Positions 19,752-28,449 of a stretch of DNA of 34,219 nt are shown piece by piece. Below the pieces are notes generated by a model. The model saw only the letters and a list, made by a program, of their open reading frames with translations, did not search any database and was not told the origin of the DNA. The DNA comes from Streptosporangiales bacterium (GTDB taxonomy: Bacteria > Actinomycetota > Actinomycetes > Streptosporangiales > Streptosporangiaceae). Position numbers and translations under genes: made by a program. Where the stretch lies: NCBI GenBank assembly GCA_009784565.1, contig WRBL01000024.1, positions 1-34,219 of the forward strand. The letters run 5' to 3'. Each line of letters begins with the position of its first letter. Position 1 is the first letter of the stretch.

Positions 19752-21217
19752 ACCTTCCGCTGATCATCACCATCGTTATCGTCGCGGTCGCCGTCATCAT
19801 CGGGTTCGCGGCGCACGGCCGGTCGCGGATGGACATCGAGGAGTGGAGCGTCGGCGGGCGCCGGTACGGCGGCCTGGTGCTGTGGGTCCTCGCCGCCGGG
19901 GAGATCTACACGACCTTCACCTACCTGGGCGCCTCCGGATACGCCTACACCAACGGCGGGCCCGTCTTCTACATCCTCGGCTACGGGGCGCTCGCCTACA
20001 TCATCTCCTTCTTCCTGCTGCCGCCCCTGTGGCGGTACGGCAAGCGGAACGGACTGCTCACCCAGGCCGACTACTTCACGAGCCGGTTCGGCAGCCGGTG
20101 GATCGGGGCCCTCGCCGCCGTCGTCGGCGTCGTGTTCGTGGTGCCCTACGGCACGCTGCAACTCGAGGGCCTGGGCGACATCGTGACCACGGTGACGGAC
20201 GGGAAGGTCAGCAGCGCCGCGGCGATGCTGATCGCGTTCGGCCTGACCGCGCTGTTCGTCTTCGCGTCCGGGCTGCGGGCGGCCGCCTGGACCTCGATCC
20301 TGAAGGACGCCCTGCTGATCATCACCGTGCTCATCGTCGGCATCGGGCTGCCGCTGAAGTACTTCGGCTCCTACAGCGCCCTGCTGAACGCGGTCAGCCA
20401 CGCGCATCCCGGCATCCTGGCCGCCCCCGGCACCAGCGCCCACGGATCGCTCGGCGTGCTGTGGCTGATCTCGACGCTGCTGCTGACCAGCGCGGGCTTC
20501 TACATGTACCCGCAGGCGTTCGCGGTGACGTACTCGGCGCGCTCCGCGAAGGCGATCCGGCGCAACGCGACGTTCCTGCCCGCCTACCAGATCATCATGA
20601 TGCTGCTGTTCTACGTCGGGTTCGCGGCGCTGCTCATCGTGCCGGGCCTGAAGGGGCCCGACACCAACTTCGCCCTGCTGGACCTGGTGAAGAAGGGCGA
20701 GCCGGCCTGGATCACCGGGCTGGTCGGCGGCGGAGGAGCCCTGGCCGCCATGGTGCCCGCGGCCGCCATCGTGCTCGCCGCCGCCACCCTCGTAGGCCGC
20801 AACATCTACCGTGACCTGCTGCGCCCCCAGGCGTCCCCGCGCTCGGTGCTGGGCGTGTCGCGGGCCTTCGTCCTGGTCATCATGGCGTTCTCGCTGTGGG
20901 TCGCGATCGCCTCGCCCGGGCTGATCGCCAACCTGCTGCTCACCGCCTACGACGGCGTCACCCAGTTCTTCCCGGCCGTCCTGGCGTCCCTGTTCTGGCG
21001 GCGGACGTCCCGGGCGGGCGTCGCGGGCGGCGTGATCGCCGGGGTGGTCATCGTGCTGTACCTGGTCATCAGCGGCCAGGACCCGGTCTGGGGGATGAAC
21101 GCCGGGTTCGTCGCCCTCATCGCCAACGCCGTCGTCCTCGTGGCCGGCAGCCTGGCGCTGCCCGACCAGGCCGCCGACGAGGTCATGGCCGCCTACCGCC
21201 CGGAGCCCGGGGCATGA
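19748..21217 (+). CDS. Sodium:solute symporter (SSS family)
   Basis: This 489-residue permease takes up an organic solute with Na+. About 13 hydrophobic segments can be counted. Family marks are 'DIEEWSVGGRRYGGLVLWVL' near residue 30-50, 'TYLGASGYAYTNGGP', 'LLTQADYFTSRFGSRWIG', and 'GLRAAAWTSILKDALLIITVL', which is the SSS signature region around segment 5. The combination with DUF3311 is typical of monocarboxylate/organic-acid permeases, but the substrate is not fixed by the sequence. The GTG overlaps the DUF3311 stop (GTGA) and its own stop overlaps the HAD gene (ATGA), so three genes are coupled. Confidence 0.92.
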   Translation: MNLPLIITIVIVAVAVIIGFAAHGRSRMDIEEWSVGGRRYGGLVLWVLAAGEIYTTFTYLGASGYAYTNGGPVFYILGYGALAYIISFFLLPPLWRYGKRNGLLTQADYFTSRFGSRWIGALAAVVGVVFVVPYGTLQLEGLGDIVTTVTDGKVSSAAAMLIAFGLTALFVFASGLRAAAWTSILKDALLIITVLIVGIGLPLKYFGSYSALLNAVSHAHPGILAAPGTSAHGSLGVLWLISTLLLTSAGFYMYPQAFAVTYSARSAKAIRRNATFLPAYQIIMMLLFYVGFAALLIVPGLKGPDTNFALLDLVKKGEPAWITGLVGGGGALAAMVPAAAIVLAAATLVGRNIYRDLLRPQASPRSVLGVSRAFVLVIMAFSLWVAIASPGLIANLLLTAYDGVTQFFPAVLASLFWRRTSRAGVAGGVIAGVVIVLYLVISGQDPVWGMNAGFVALIANAVVLVAGSLALPDQAADEVMAAYRPEPGA

Positions 21218-22044
21218 CCCGGACGCTGTACGTCAGCGACCTCGACGGCACCCTCCTGGGCGAGGACGGGACCCTCAGCCCCCGGACGGCCAGCGTCGTC
21301 AACGACCTGATCGACGGGGGCGGGCTGTTCACCTACGCGACGGCCCGGTCGTTCACCAGCGCGTCCGCGGCGACGGCCGGGCTGCGGCTGAACCTGCCCG
21401 CCATCACCTACGGCGGGTCGGCGGTCATCGACCCCCGCACCGGCGAGCTGGCGTCCGCGACGTTCCTGCCCGCGACGGTGGTCACCCGGATCCTGCGCCT
21501 CATGTCCCGGGCCGACGGCGTCGAGCCGTTCGTCTTCGGCATGGTCGACGGCCAGGACCGGGCGGTCTGGCGGGAGGCGCACGCGAACGACGGAGTGCGG
21601 GCCGTCCTGGACGCCCTGAACGGCGACCCGCGGCTGCTGTCGGTCGCCGGCTGGTCCGACATCGACCCGGCCCAGGTGCTGTCGATCGGGACGGGCGGCT
21701 CCGCCGGGCCGCTGCGGGAGGTCCGGGACGCGCTCGGGGACGCGCTGGAGGGCTGCTTCTCGGTCCTGTGGGACAACGACGGCCGGCCCGGCCGCCAGTG
21801 GCTGGAGATCTACTCCGCCGACGCCACCAAGGCGGCCGCCGCGCGGCGGCTGCAGGCCCGGGTCGGCGCGGACCGGCTGGTGGCCTTCGGCGACCACCTC
21901 AACGACGTGCCGCTGCTGGCCGGAGCCGACGCCGGGTACGCCGTCGCCAACGCCGTCCCGGAACTGCGCGCGGTCGCCACCTCCGTGATCGGGAGCAACG
22001 GCGACCACGGCGTCGCCGAGTGGCTCGCGGAGTTCGGACGGTAA
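21214..22044 (+). CDS. HAD-superfamily phosphatase, Cof type
   Basis: This 276-residue hydrolase is of HAD class IIB. Motif 1 is 'VSDLDGTLLGEDG' with the nucleophile Asp9 and the acid/base Asp11. The Cof-type cap lies between motifs 2 and 3. Motif 4 is 'AFGDHLNDVPLLAGAD' at about 224-239, followed by 'GYAVANAVPELRAVA', which is typical of the group. Such enzymes dephosphorylate sugar phosphates, pyridoxal phosphate or nucleotides. Its ATG overlaps the symporter stop, suggesting action on a phosphorylated product of the imported solute, which is inference. Confidence 0.92.
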   Translation: MTRTLYVSDLDGTLLGEDGTLSPRTASVVNDLIDGGGLFTYATARSFTSASAATAGLRLNLPAITYGGSAVIDPRTGELASATFLPATVVTRILRLMSRADGVEPFVFGMVDGQDRAVWREAHANDGVRAVLDALNGDPRLLSVAGWSDIDPAQVLSIGTGGSAGPLREVRDALGDALEGCFSVLWDNDGRPGRQWLEIYSADATKAAAARRLQARVGADRLVAFGDHLNDVPLLAGADAGYAVANAVPELRAVATSVIGSNGDHGVAEWLAEFGR

Positions 22045-22058
22045 CGCCGTTTCCGGCG
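22045..22058. terminator. Hairpin after the HAD gene
   Basis: CGCCG (22045-22049), loop TTTC and CGGCG (22054-22058) form a 5-bp GC stem directly after the stop codon, between convergent genes. No T-tract. Confidence 0.4.
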
Positions 22059-22083
22059 GCGGCTTCAGCGGCGGCCGTACAGG

Positions 22084-22136
22084 CGGTCCAGGGCGCGGCG
22101 GGTTAGCGGCCCCGGAGACGGTCCAGGGCGCGGCGG
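22084..22136. repeat. 18-bp direct repeat at the 3' end of the S4 gene
   Basis: CGGTCCAGGGCGCGGCGG occurs at 22084-22101 and 22119-22136, 35 bp apart. The second copy encodes the S4 protein's terminal 'RRALDRL'. The first lies beyond its stop and would encode the same residues in another frame, indicating a tandem duplication whose length is not a multiple of three. Confidence 0.6.
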
Positions 22137-22480
22137 TCGCGCTTGGTGGGACGGCCGGCGCCGCGCTCGCGAGTGGGGACCGGGGGGACGAACGTCTTCG
22201 GCGGGGGCGGCGGGCTGTGGTCGGCGTAGCAGGTCACCGCCACGGGCGCCCCGACCCGCTTGGCGATGATCTTCACGACCTCCACGATCCGCTCCCGGTC
22301 GCCCTGGAGCACCCGGATCTCGTCTCCGGGCCGGACCGTGTGCGCGGGCTTGACCCGCGCCCCGTTGACCTTCACGTGCCCGCCCTTGACCGCGGTCTGC
22401 GCCGCCGAACGGCTCTTGGCCAGCCGCACCGCCCAGATCCAGGTATCCACGCGGCCGCCGGACGACTGCTGTTCTGCCAC
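22103..22480 (-). CDS. S4-domain RNA-binding protein, Hsp15-like
   Basis: This 125-residue protein carries an S4 RNA-binding domain at 10-70: 'RVDTWIWAVRLAKSRSAAQTAV', then 'GHVKVNGARVKPAHTVRPGDEI'. The C-terminal 50 residues are Pro-rich and then strongly basic ('RGAGRPTKRDRRALDRLRGR'). The layout matches Hsp15/HslR, which binds the 50S subunit carrying nascent chain-tRNA and helps recycle stalled ribosomes. It starts with GTG 18 bp after the livF stop on the same strand, so it could be transcribed from the liv operon; TACCAT 6 bp before the GTG could alternatively be the -10 of a leaderless mRNA. Confidence 0.88.
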   Translation of the reverse strand: MAEQQSSGGRVDTWIWAVRLAKSRSAAQTAVKGGHVKVNGARVKPAHTVRPGDEIRVLQGDRERIVEVVKIIAKRVGAPVAVTCYADHSPPPPPKTFVPPVPTRERGAGRPTKRDRRALDRLRGR

Positions 22481-22498
22481 GCTCCGATGGTAAGCCGG

Positions 22499-23239
22499 CT
22501 ACGCGGTCTTCGCCGCGCCGCCGAGGTACAGCTCGCCGATCTCCGGGTGCTCCAGGACCTCCCGGCCGGTTCCGGCGAGGCGGACCGTGCCGTTCTCCAG
22601 GACGACGCCCCGGTGGGCCAGCTTCAGCCCGGCCCGGGCGTTCTGCTCGACCAGGAGGATAGTGGCCCCGTCGGCGTTCATCCGCTTGACCGCGTCGAAC
22701 ACCGACTTCAGGACGATGGGAGACAGGCCCATCGACGGCTCGTCGAGCAGGATGAGCTCCGGCTCCAGCATCAGGGCCCGCGCGAACTCCGCGAGCCGCT
22801 GCTGGCCGCCGGACAGCGCCCCGGCCTTCTGCCCCGCCCACTCCTTGACCTGGGGGAACATCTCGTAGACCCGGTCCGTCCGCTGCCGGACGGCGGCCCG
22901 GTCCCGCACGGTGTAGGCGCCGAGGTCGAGGTTCTCGGCCACCGTCATGTCCTTGAACAGGCTGTGCTGCTGGGGGACCTGGACCACGCCCGCCTTGAGG
23001 ATCTGCCGGGCCGAGCGGCCGTTCAGCTTCTTCCCGGCCAGGGTGACCGAGCCCTGGCGCGGCCGCAGCAGGCCGCTGATCACCTTCATCACGGTGGACT
23101 TGCCCGCGCCGTTCGGCCCGACGACACAGGTGATCTCGCCCTGGGGAACCTCGAACGACACGCCGCGCAGCACGTCGCCGCCGCCGTACCCGGCGACGAT
23201 CCCGTCCAGGACGAGCGCGGGCTCGCTATCGCTCGGCAT
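22499..23239 (-). CDS. livF: ABC importer ATPase, LivF type
   Basis: This is a 246-residue ATP-binding subunit of a hydrophobic amino acid transport (HAAT) importer. Walker A is 'GPNGAGKST', the ABC signature is 'LSGGQQRLAEFARAL', Walker B is 'ELILLDEPSMGLSP' and the switch His is replaced by 'VEQNA', which is the hallmark of LivF. 'AGYGGGDVLRGVSFEV' at the start and 'GELYLGG' at the end are also LivF-typical. The ATG at 23239 overlaps the end of livG; the frame is open 13 codons further upstream. It is the last gene of a complete five-gene K-H-M-G-F set. Confidence 0.94.
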   Translation of the reverse strand: MPSDSEPALVLDGIVAGYGGGDVLRGVSFEVPQGEITCVVGPNGAGKSTVMKVISGLLRPRQGSVTLAGKKLNGRSARQILKAGVVQVPQQHSLFKDMTVAENLDLGAYTVRDRAAVRQRTDRVYEMFPQVKEWAGQKAGALSGGQQRLAEFARALMLEPELILLDEPSMGLSPIVLKSVFDAVKRMNADGATILLVEQNARAGLKLAHRGVVLENGTVRLAGTGREVLEHPEIGELYLGGAAKTA

Positions 23240-23981
23240 CGGCGGCCTCCTCCGGGGACGCTGGCTCGTCCTCAACATCCGACCCGAGGTAGGCGTCGAG
23301 GACCCGGGGGTCGGTGCGGATCGCGTCCGGCGGGCCGCTGGCCGCGACCGTCCCGGAGGCGAGCACCGTGACGCTGTCGCACAGCCCCATGACGAACTCC
23401 ATGTTGTGCTCGACGATCAGGAACGTCGTGCCGCTGGCGTTGAGCTGGCGGATCCGGTCGGCGATGTGGTTGATCAGGGTCGGGTTGACCCCGCCGGCGG
23501 GCTCGTCGAGCAGGATCACCGCCGGGTCGGCGATCAGCACGTAGGCCAGCTCCAGCAGCTTGCGCTGCCCGTAGGACAGCGACCCGGCGGGCAGTTCCGC
23601 ATGCCGCTCCAGCCCGACGAACTCCAGCAGTTCCCGGGCCCGGGCCCGGTGCTTGCCCCGTTTGTGCTGGGCCGCCACCAGCATGTTCTCCTCCACGGAC
23701 AGCCGCGGGAAGATCCGGGACAGCTGGAAGGTCCGCCCGATGCCGGCCGAGAAGACCTTGTCCGGCCGCTGGTTGGTGATCGTCTTGCCGCGGAAGACGA
23801 TGTCTCCCGCGTCGGCCTTCTCGTAACCGGTGATGACGTTGAACAGGGTGGTTTTACCCGATCCGTTGGGTCCGATCAGGCCGGTGATCTTTCCCTCGGC
23901 GACCTCCAGGGTGGCGCCGTCGAGCGCCTGGACCCCGCCGTAGGCCTTGCGGATCCCGTCGGTGCGCAGCAGCGCGGTCAT
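23226..23981 (-). CDS. livG: ABC importer ATPase, LivG type
   Basis: This 251-residue ATP-binding subunit is the partner of LivF. Walker A is 'GPNGSGKTT'. 'GIGRTFQLSRIFPRLSVEENML' is the LivG Q-loop region, the signature is 'LSYGQRKLLELAYVL', Walker B is 'VILLDEPAGGVNP', and 'VEHNMEFVMGLCD' carries the switch His. The acidic C-terminal tail ('DVEDEPASPEEAADAER') is longer than usual. The ATG overlaps the stop of livM by four bases, and its 3' end overlaps livF by 14 bp. Confidence 0.94.
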   Translation of the reverse strand: MTALLRTDGIRKAYGGVQALDGATLEVAEGKITGLIGPNGSGKTTLFNVITGYEKADAGDIVFRGKTITNQRPDKVFSAGIGRTFQLSRIFPRLSVEENMLVAAQHKRGKHRARARELLEFVGLERHAELPAGSLSYGQRKLLELAYVLIADPAVILLDEPAGGVNPTLINHIADRIRQLNASGTTFLIVEHNMEFVMGLCDSVTVLASGTVAASGPPDAIRTDPRVLDAYLGSDVEDEPASPEEAADAER

Positions 23982-25018
23982 TTCTCGCCTCCCGGAGTCC
24001 CGGCGGGGACCGACTCTTTCGTCATGGCGACCGCCGGCACCACCGCGGGCTTGCCTCTGGTGCGCAGCTTCGTGATCCACTCGCCCCCGGCCGGGATGAT
24101 GCCGCGCGGCACGAACAGCACCACGGCCAGGAACACCGCCCCGAGCACGATCTCGGCGATGCCGGAGAGCTGCGGCTGGCTGTTCAGCCACAGGGTCCCG
24201 GGTTCGATGAGCAGCGCTCCGAGGACCGGGCCGGCGACCGACCCGTAACCGCCGAGGAACGCCATGAGCACGACGGTGAGGTCGAACAGCGGGTCGAACC
24301 CGGTCTGCGGCTGGACCTGGGTCTCGTAGTAGAACCAGACGGCGCCGATCAGCGAGGTGAGCGCACCGGAGATGACGAACGCCGACAGCTTCACCCGCAT
24401 CGTCTTCACCCCGAGGCCGCGGGCCCGGTCCTCGTCGTCCCGGATCGCCCGCAGCCGCAGGCCGAACGTCGAGCGGCGGATCAGCCAGGAGATGACGATC
24501 GTGCCGACGGCGCAGGCCAGGGCGATGTCGTAGAAGGACAGGTTGAAGCTGGCCTGCGTCCAGCTCAGGAACGGGGAGGACAGGCCGCTGGACCCGCCGG
24601 TGAAGGAGAAGTTGAACGCCATCAGCTGGAAGATGAAGAAGACCGCGATCGTGACCACGATGAACGTGTGCCGGCGCACCCGCAGCGCGACCAGTCCGAA
24701 CGGCACGGCGATAACCGCCCCGGCCAGGGCGCACAGCGGCAGCAGTTCGAAGACCGCGGTCCCTTCCAGATGCCAGGCCTTCGCCGCGACCCCCATGACG
24801 TACGCGCCGCTGCCGTAGAAGACCGCGTGGCCGAGGGAGATGTAGCCGGAGTAGCCGCTGAACAGGTTCCAGGCGCTGGCCACGGTCACGAAGATCATGG
24901 CGAACACGCCGTAGTTGGTGACCGCCGGGTTGCTGAACAGCCAGGGGAACGCGATCGCCAGCGCCAGCAGGACGATCAGCCCGCCGGCGCGCGGCAGTTT
25001 GTCTCGGGACAGGGTCAC
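23978..25018 (-). CDS. livM: ABC importer permease, LivM type
   Basis: This 346-residue membrane subunit has about nine or ten hydrophobic segments. The family stretch is 'NLFSGYSGYISLGHAVFYGSGAY' near residues 50-75, and the coupling loop is 'GLRLRAIRDDEDRARGLGVK'. The later 'AFLGGYGSVAGPVLGALL' is the LivM signature of the conserved transmembrane dipole. The GTG overlaps the livH stop (GTGA). It forms the heterodimeric channel with LivH. The last 40 residues are a soluble, Pro/Thr-rich tail. Confidence 0.94.
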   Translation of the reverse strand: MTLSRDKLPRAGGLIVLLALAIAFPWLFSNPAVTNYGVFAMIFVTVASAWNLFSGYSGYISLGHAVFYGSGAYVMGVAAKAWHLEGTAVFELLPLCALAGAVIAVPFGLVALRVRRHTFIVVTIAVFFIFQLMAFNFSFTGGSSGLSSPFLSWTQASFNLSFYDIALACAVGTIVISWLIRRSTFGLRLRAIRDDEDRARGLGVKTMRVKLSAFVISGALTSLIGAVWFYYETQVQPQTGFDPLFDLTVVLMAFLGGYGSVAGPVLGALLIEPGTLWLNSQPQLSGIAEIVLGAVFLAVVLFVPRGIIPAGGEWITKLRTRGKPAVVPAVAMTKESVPAGTPGGEK

Positions 25019-25893
25019 TGGGCCCGCACCTCCTTCCGCCCGAAGAAGCCTTGCGGGCGGATCACCAGGACCAGCACGAGCGCCGCGTAGAACACCGCGA
25101 TCGCCCAGGTGGGCTCCCAGATCGTCACCACGGACTCCAGCGTGATCATGAAGACGGACGCGGCCAGCGCGCCGCCGATGCTGCCCAGGCCGCCCAGGAT
25201 GATGATCGCCAGCAGCCGGGAGATCAGGTCGTACCCGCTGTTGGCGTTGAAGGCGTTCGTCGCGCCGTACATCATGCCGCCGACCGCGGTGACCGCCACT
25301 CCGATGCCGAACGTCAGCGCCGACACCCGGTTCACGTCGATCCCGACGAGCCGCGCGGCCGTCTCGTCCTGCATGGTCGCCCGGATGGTGCGACCGAACC
25401 GGCTGCGGTACAGCAGCAGGTAGACCGCCAGGACCAGGACCACGGCCAGGATGAACCCGTAGACGTAGATCCAGGGCAGGTAGAAGCCCAGCAGATGCAC
25501 GCTGGAGGTCGTGTAGGACGCCTTGAGCTGGACGTTGTCCGCCCCGTAGAGCATGTACAGGACGCCCTCGATGATCAGCGCCGCCGCGTAGGTGACGAGC
25601 AGGGTCATCGAGGTCCGCTCGCTGCCGCGCAGCCGGCGGATGAACGCCCAGTGGATCACCACGCCGATGATGAACATCACCGGGATCGTGATGAGGAGCC
25701 CGGTGAACAGGTCGATGTGCGCCCGCGTGGACAGCGAGTAGCTGAGGTAGGCGCCCAGGATGACCAGGACACCCTGGGCGATGTTGATGATGTCGAGCAC
25801 GCCGAAGATGAGCGTCAGGCCGACGGCCATCAGCGCGTACACGCCGCCGACCAGGATTCCGTCGACGACGGCCTGGTAAATCTGGGATGCCAT
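25015..25893 (-). CDS. livH: ABC importer permease, LivH type
   Basis: This is a 292-residue membrane subunit with about eight hydrophobic segments. 'GGVYALMAVGLTLIFGVLDI' near the N-terminus, followed by 'NIAQGVLVILGAYL', is the LivH hallmark. The coupling loop is 'GRTIRATMQDETAARLVGID', and 'AIIILGGLGSIGGALAA' lies near the end. The ATG is 6 bp after the livK stop, so the order is K-H-M-G-F in one operon. Nothing departs from the family pattern. Confidence 0.94.
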   Translation of the reverse strand: MASQIYQAVVDGILVGGVYALMAVGLTLIFGVLDIINIAQGVLVILGAYLSYSLSTRAHIDLFTGLLITIPVMFIIGVVIHWAFIRRLRGSERTSMTLLVTYAAALIIEGVLYMLYGADNVQLKASYTTSSVHLLGFYLPWIYVYGFILAVVLVLAVYLLLYRSRFGRTIRATMQDETAARLVGIDVNRVSALTFGIGVAVTAVGGMMYGATNAFNANSGYDLISRLLAIIILGGLGSIGGALAASVFMITLESVVTIWEPTWAIAVFYAALVLVLVIRPQGFFGRKEVRAQ

Positions 25894-25899
25894 GCGGGG

Positions 25900-27171
25900 T
25901 CAGCTGCTCCAGGACGGCTTGGTCGCGAGGATCGACTTGGATCCGGAGGCGCCGGCGGGGAGGACCTGGGTGTAGTTCCCCTTGTTCTGCCACTGGAAGA
26001 TGAACGCCGCCGCGGCGCCGTTCTCCCCGAGGCTGTCGAACTTGACCGGGCCCTGGACGCTGCTGATCGACGCGCCGCTGTGCAGGTACTTGATGATCTT
26101 GGCGTTGTCGGTGCCGCCGGTGGCCTTGACCGCCTGGGCGGCGACCTGGCCCACGGCGTAGGCCTCGGCCACGTCCGCGTTCACGCCGGACGCGTTCCCG
26201 CCGTAGGTCTTCACGTACTGCTTGACCATCTGCTGGCTCTGCGGGTTGGCGTAACCGGGGAACCAGCCGTTCGGCACCATGACGCCGTTGGCGTTGGCCG
26301 CGCCCACCGCGGAGGTGAACGCCTGGCCCTGGTCCGGGCCCGCCGCGGGGATGAACATCTTCGGCGTGTAGTGCTGCTGCTCGAACGCCTGCATGAAGGC
26401 GCCGACCGTGGGCACGTCGGTGGAGCCGAGCACCACCAGGTCCGGCTTCTGCGACGCCACCTGGTCGGCGGGCGCCTTGTAGTCCGCGACCTCCTCCGGG
26501 AAGACCTTGGAGTAGACGGTCTTCACGCCGAGGGCCTGCAGCGCCTTCTGGGCGGCCTGCACCGGCGGGTCGGCGAACGGGTCCTGCGCCATCGGGTAGG
26601 CGGCGGTCTTGGGCCGCTTGGCGGGCGGCAGCGACTTGATGTAGTCGACGAACGGCATCATCTCGTCCGCGATCGGCAGCGAGACGTCGAAGATGTTGTG
26701 GTCGGCCTGGTTCGGCGGCGAGTTGAACACGGTCGGCGCGCCGCCCGCGCCCTCGATGAGCGCGTAGCCTCCCCGCGCGGCCACCGACGCCGCGGGGGTC
26801 GTGATCAGCGACGAGAACGGCCCGAAGGTCAGGTCCACGTGGTCACTGTTCATGAGGGTCTGGTAGTTGGTGACGGCCTGGTTGGGGTTGCTCGCGTCGT
26901 TGAGGACCGTGAGCTTCACCTGGCGGCCGCCGATCCCGCCGCTGGCGTTCACGTCCTTGGCCCACAGCTTGTAGCCCTTATCGAACGCCTGGCCGTCGGC
27001 GGAGAAGTCGCCGGTCAGGGAGAGGGACGCTCCGATACTGATCGGCCCCTTGGACGAGCCGCCCGCCCCGCCGCTGGCGCTGGTGCCGCAGGCTGCGAGA
27101 GAGCCGGCCGTCAGCACGGTGACAGCCGCGGCGAGCGCTGTCTTGGAAAACCAGGGAAGGCTTGGTCTCAC
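25900..27171 (-). CDS. livK: ABC importer solute-binding lipoprotein, LivK type
   Basis: This 423-residue periplasmic-binding-type lipoprotein has the signal peptide 'KTALAAAVTVLTAGSLAAC' with lipobox LAAC and Cys28 as the lipid attachment site. A Gly/Ser linker (29-38) leads to a Peripla_BP_6 fold: 'ISIGASLSLTGDFSADGQAF', then 'YQTLMNSDHVDLTFGPFSS', and 'DNAKIIKYLHSGASISSVQGPVKFD' near the end. HAAT binding proteins take branched-chain amino acids, amides, urea or aromatic compounds. Here the gene is under a LacI-type operator and beside a mannosidase, so the solute may not be an amino acid. GTG start with AGAGGAA upstream. Confidence 0.92.
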   Translation of the reverse strand: MRPSLPWFSKTALAAAVTVLTAGSLAACGTSASGGAGGSSKGPISIGASLSLTGDFSADGQAFDKGYKLWAKDVNASGGIGGRQVKLTVLNDASNPNQAVTNYQTLMNSDHVDLTFGPFSSLITTPAASVAARGGYALIEGAGGAPTVFNSPPNQADHNIFDVSLPIADEMMPFVDYIKSLPPAKRPKTAAYPMAQDPFADPPVQAAQKALQALGVKTVYSKVFPEEVADYKAPADQVASQKPDLVVLGSTDVPTVGAFMQAFEQQHYTPKMFIPAAGPDQGQAFTSAVGAANANGVMVPNGWFPGYANPQSQQMVKQYVKTYGGNASGVNADVAEAYAVGQVAAQAVKATGGTDNAKIIKYLHSGASISSVQGPVKFDSLGENGAAAAFIFQWQNKGNYTQVLPAGASGSKSILATKPSWSS

Positions 27172-27226
27172 GCTCGGTTCCTCTTTCCTTCCTCAGGACT
27201 AACTCAGAGTGGTGATCCCGGTCACA

Positions 27227-27240
27227 CGCAATCGTTTGCA
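27227..27240. promoter_or_regulatory. LacI-family operator upstream of livK
   Basis: CGCAATCGTTTGCA is a palindrome around a central CG (27233-27234), read as TGCAAACGATTGCG on the minus strand. This is the usual shape of LacI/GalR-family operators. It lies directly after the stop codon of the LacI-family gene and 56 bp before livK, so it probably controls the importer. GTGA-N6-TCAC (27212-27225) lies just beside it. Confidence 0.7.
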
Positions 27241-28374
27241 TCAGAGGTTGCTACGCGCCTCATCAGTTGTCAATGCCCCTGAAGGTTCAGTACCCGTTAA
27301 GGCCCGCCGCCGGTGCAGCGAAACGGCGTCCCCGGCCCCGGCATCCGACGGCACGGGGCACGTCGAGCCGCGTGTCACCAGTTCCGGCGCCAGGTAGAGG
27401 ATCTTCACCGGGCCCTCGCCGCCCTCGACCCGCTCCATCAGCAGCGTGGCCGCCTCGGTGCCCAGCTGGTAATGCGGGAACCGGACCGTCGACAGCGGCG
27501 GGCGCAGCCGGTCGATGAACGGCATGTCATTGAACCCGATCACCGACATGCCGTCCGGGCACGTCAGCCCCCGCTCGTCCAGCGCGCCGTAGCAGCCCAC
27601 GGCGAGCATGTCGTTGGCCGCCACGATCGCGGTCAGGCCCCCGTCGCGCTCCAGGAGTTCGCGGCCGCAGCGCAGCCCTTCCTCGATCGAGTAGCCTCCC
27701 GCGTACACGATCCGGCCCTCGTCGGCCGTCAGGCCGCGGGCCTCCATCCCGTCGCGGAACCCCCGGTACCGGGAGACACCCGTCGAGACCTCCTGCGGGC
27801 CGGCGATGTGCCCGATGCGGGCGTGCCCCAGGGACGCCAGGTGGGCGACCGCGGCCCGCACGCCCTGCTCGTTGTCCACCGACACCGAGGAGAAGGGATA
27901 GCCCTGGGCGGTGCGGTTCATCAGCACGACCGGCACCTCGGCCTCGGCGGCCTCTTCCAGCACCGGGCTCTGCAGGGTCGCGGTCGCGAACACGAAGCCG
28001 TCCACGTGCCGCGCCCGCATCTGGTCGAACAGGTTCCGCTCGCGCCGCTCGTCGGCGTCGGTGTTCCCGATCAGGGCGACATAGCCGTGCTCGGCCAGCC
28101 GGTCTTCCAGGCCCCGCACGATCGGCGGGAACAGCGGGTTGTTCAGGTCCGGGATGATCACGCCGATCGTGTGCGAGCGCCGGGTCCGGAGGCTGCGCGC
28201 GACCGGGTTGGGCCGGTAGCCGAGCCGCTCGGCCGCCTCGGTGACCCGCTGGGCGGTCTCCTCGCTCACCAGGAGCCGGGTGCTGGGATTCAGCGCGCGC
28301 GACGCCGTGGCCGGGTGGACACGTGCCGCCGCCGCTACGTCACGCAGCGTCGCGGGCCGGTCGGACTTGCCCAT
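27241..28374 (-). CDS. LacI-family transcriptional regulator
   Basis: This 377-residue repressor has the LacI HTH at residues 9-28 ('TLRDVAAAARVHPATASRAL') and the hinge 'RLGYRPNPVARSLR'. A sugar-binding core of the periplasmic type follows ('TIGVIIPDLNNPLFPPIVRG', 'VDGFVFATATL', 'GHARIGHIAG', 'GLTAIVAANDMLAVG', 'SVIGFNDMPF'). The ATG at 28374 is chosen because it gives the standard N-terminus; the frame is open 25 codons further upstream. The C-terminus is about 30 residues longer than usual. It is transcribed towards the importer and divergently from the GH38 gene. A LacI-type operator lies at 27227. The effector is probably a sugar, but this is not shown. Confidence 0.93.
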   Translation of the reverse strand: MGKSDRPATLRDVAAAARVHPATASRALNPSTRLLVSEETAQRVTEAAERLGYRPNPVARSLRTRRSHTIGVIIPDLNNPLFPPIVRGLEDRLAEHGYVALIGNTDADERRERNLFDQMRARHVDGFVFATATLQSPVLEEAAEAEVPVVLMNRTAQGYPFSSVSVDNEQGVRAAVAHLASLGHARIGHIAGPQEVSTGVSRYRGFRDGMEARGLTADEGRIVYAGGYSIEEGLRCGRELLERDGGLTAIVAANDMLAVGCYGALDERGLTCPDGMSVIGFNDMPFIDRLRPPLSTVRFPHYQLGTEAATLLMERVEGGEGPVKILYLAPELVTRGSTCPVPSDAGAGDAVSLHRRRALTGTEPSGALTTDEARSNL

Positions 28375-28412
28375 GGTGATCGCTCTCCCGCCGTCGATCG
28401 GGGAAAATCCCC

Positions 28413-28427
28413 TGGTGATCGTCACCA
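28413..28427. promoter_or_regulatory. 15-bp palindrome in the LacI/GH38 divergent region
   Basis: TGGTGA-TCG-TCACCA is a perfect inverted repeat midway between the divergent LacI and GH38 starts. Its left half, TGGTGATCG, recurs at 28374-28382, 39 bp away. It is a likely regulator-binding site, but its odd length is not the even CG-centred form of the operator at 27227. It could be a different factor's site. Confidence 0.5.
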
Positions 28428-28449
28428 TACCGCGTGCGACGATGGTCAC

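Noticed and set aside
25051-27282. 743-codon open frame opposite livH and livK
   Set aside because: livH and livK are unmistakable on the minus strand. The plus-strand product is low-complexity His/Asp/Arg.
27313-28449. Upstream extension of the mannosidase frame
   Set aside because: The frame is open for 379 codons before 28450, but this part is the antisense of the LacI gene. The ATG at 28450 gives a sensible beta-sandwich start.
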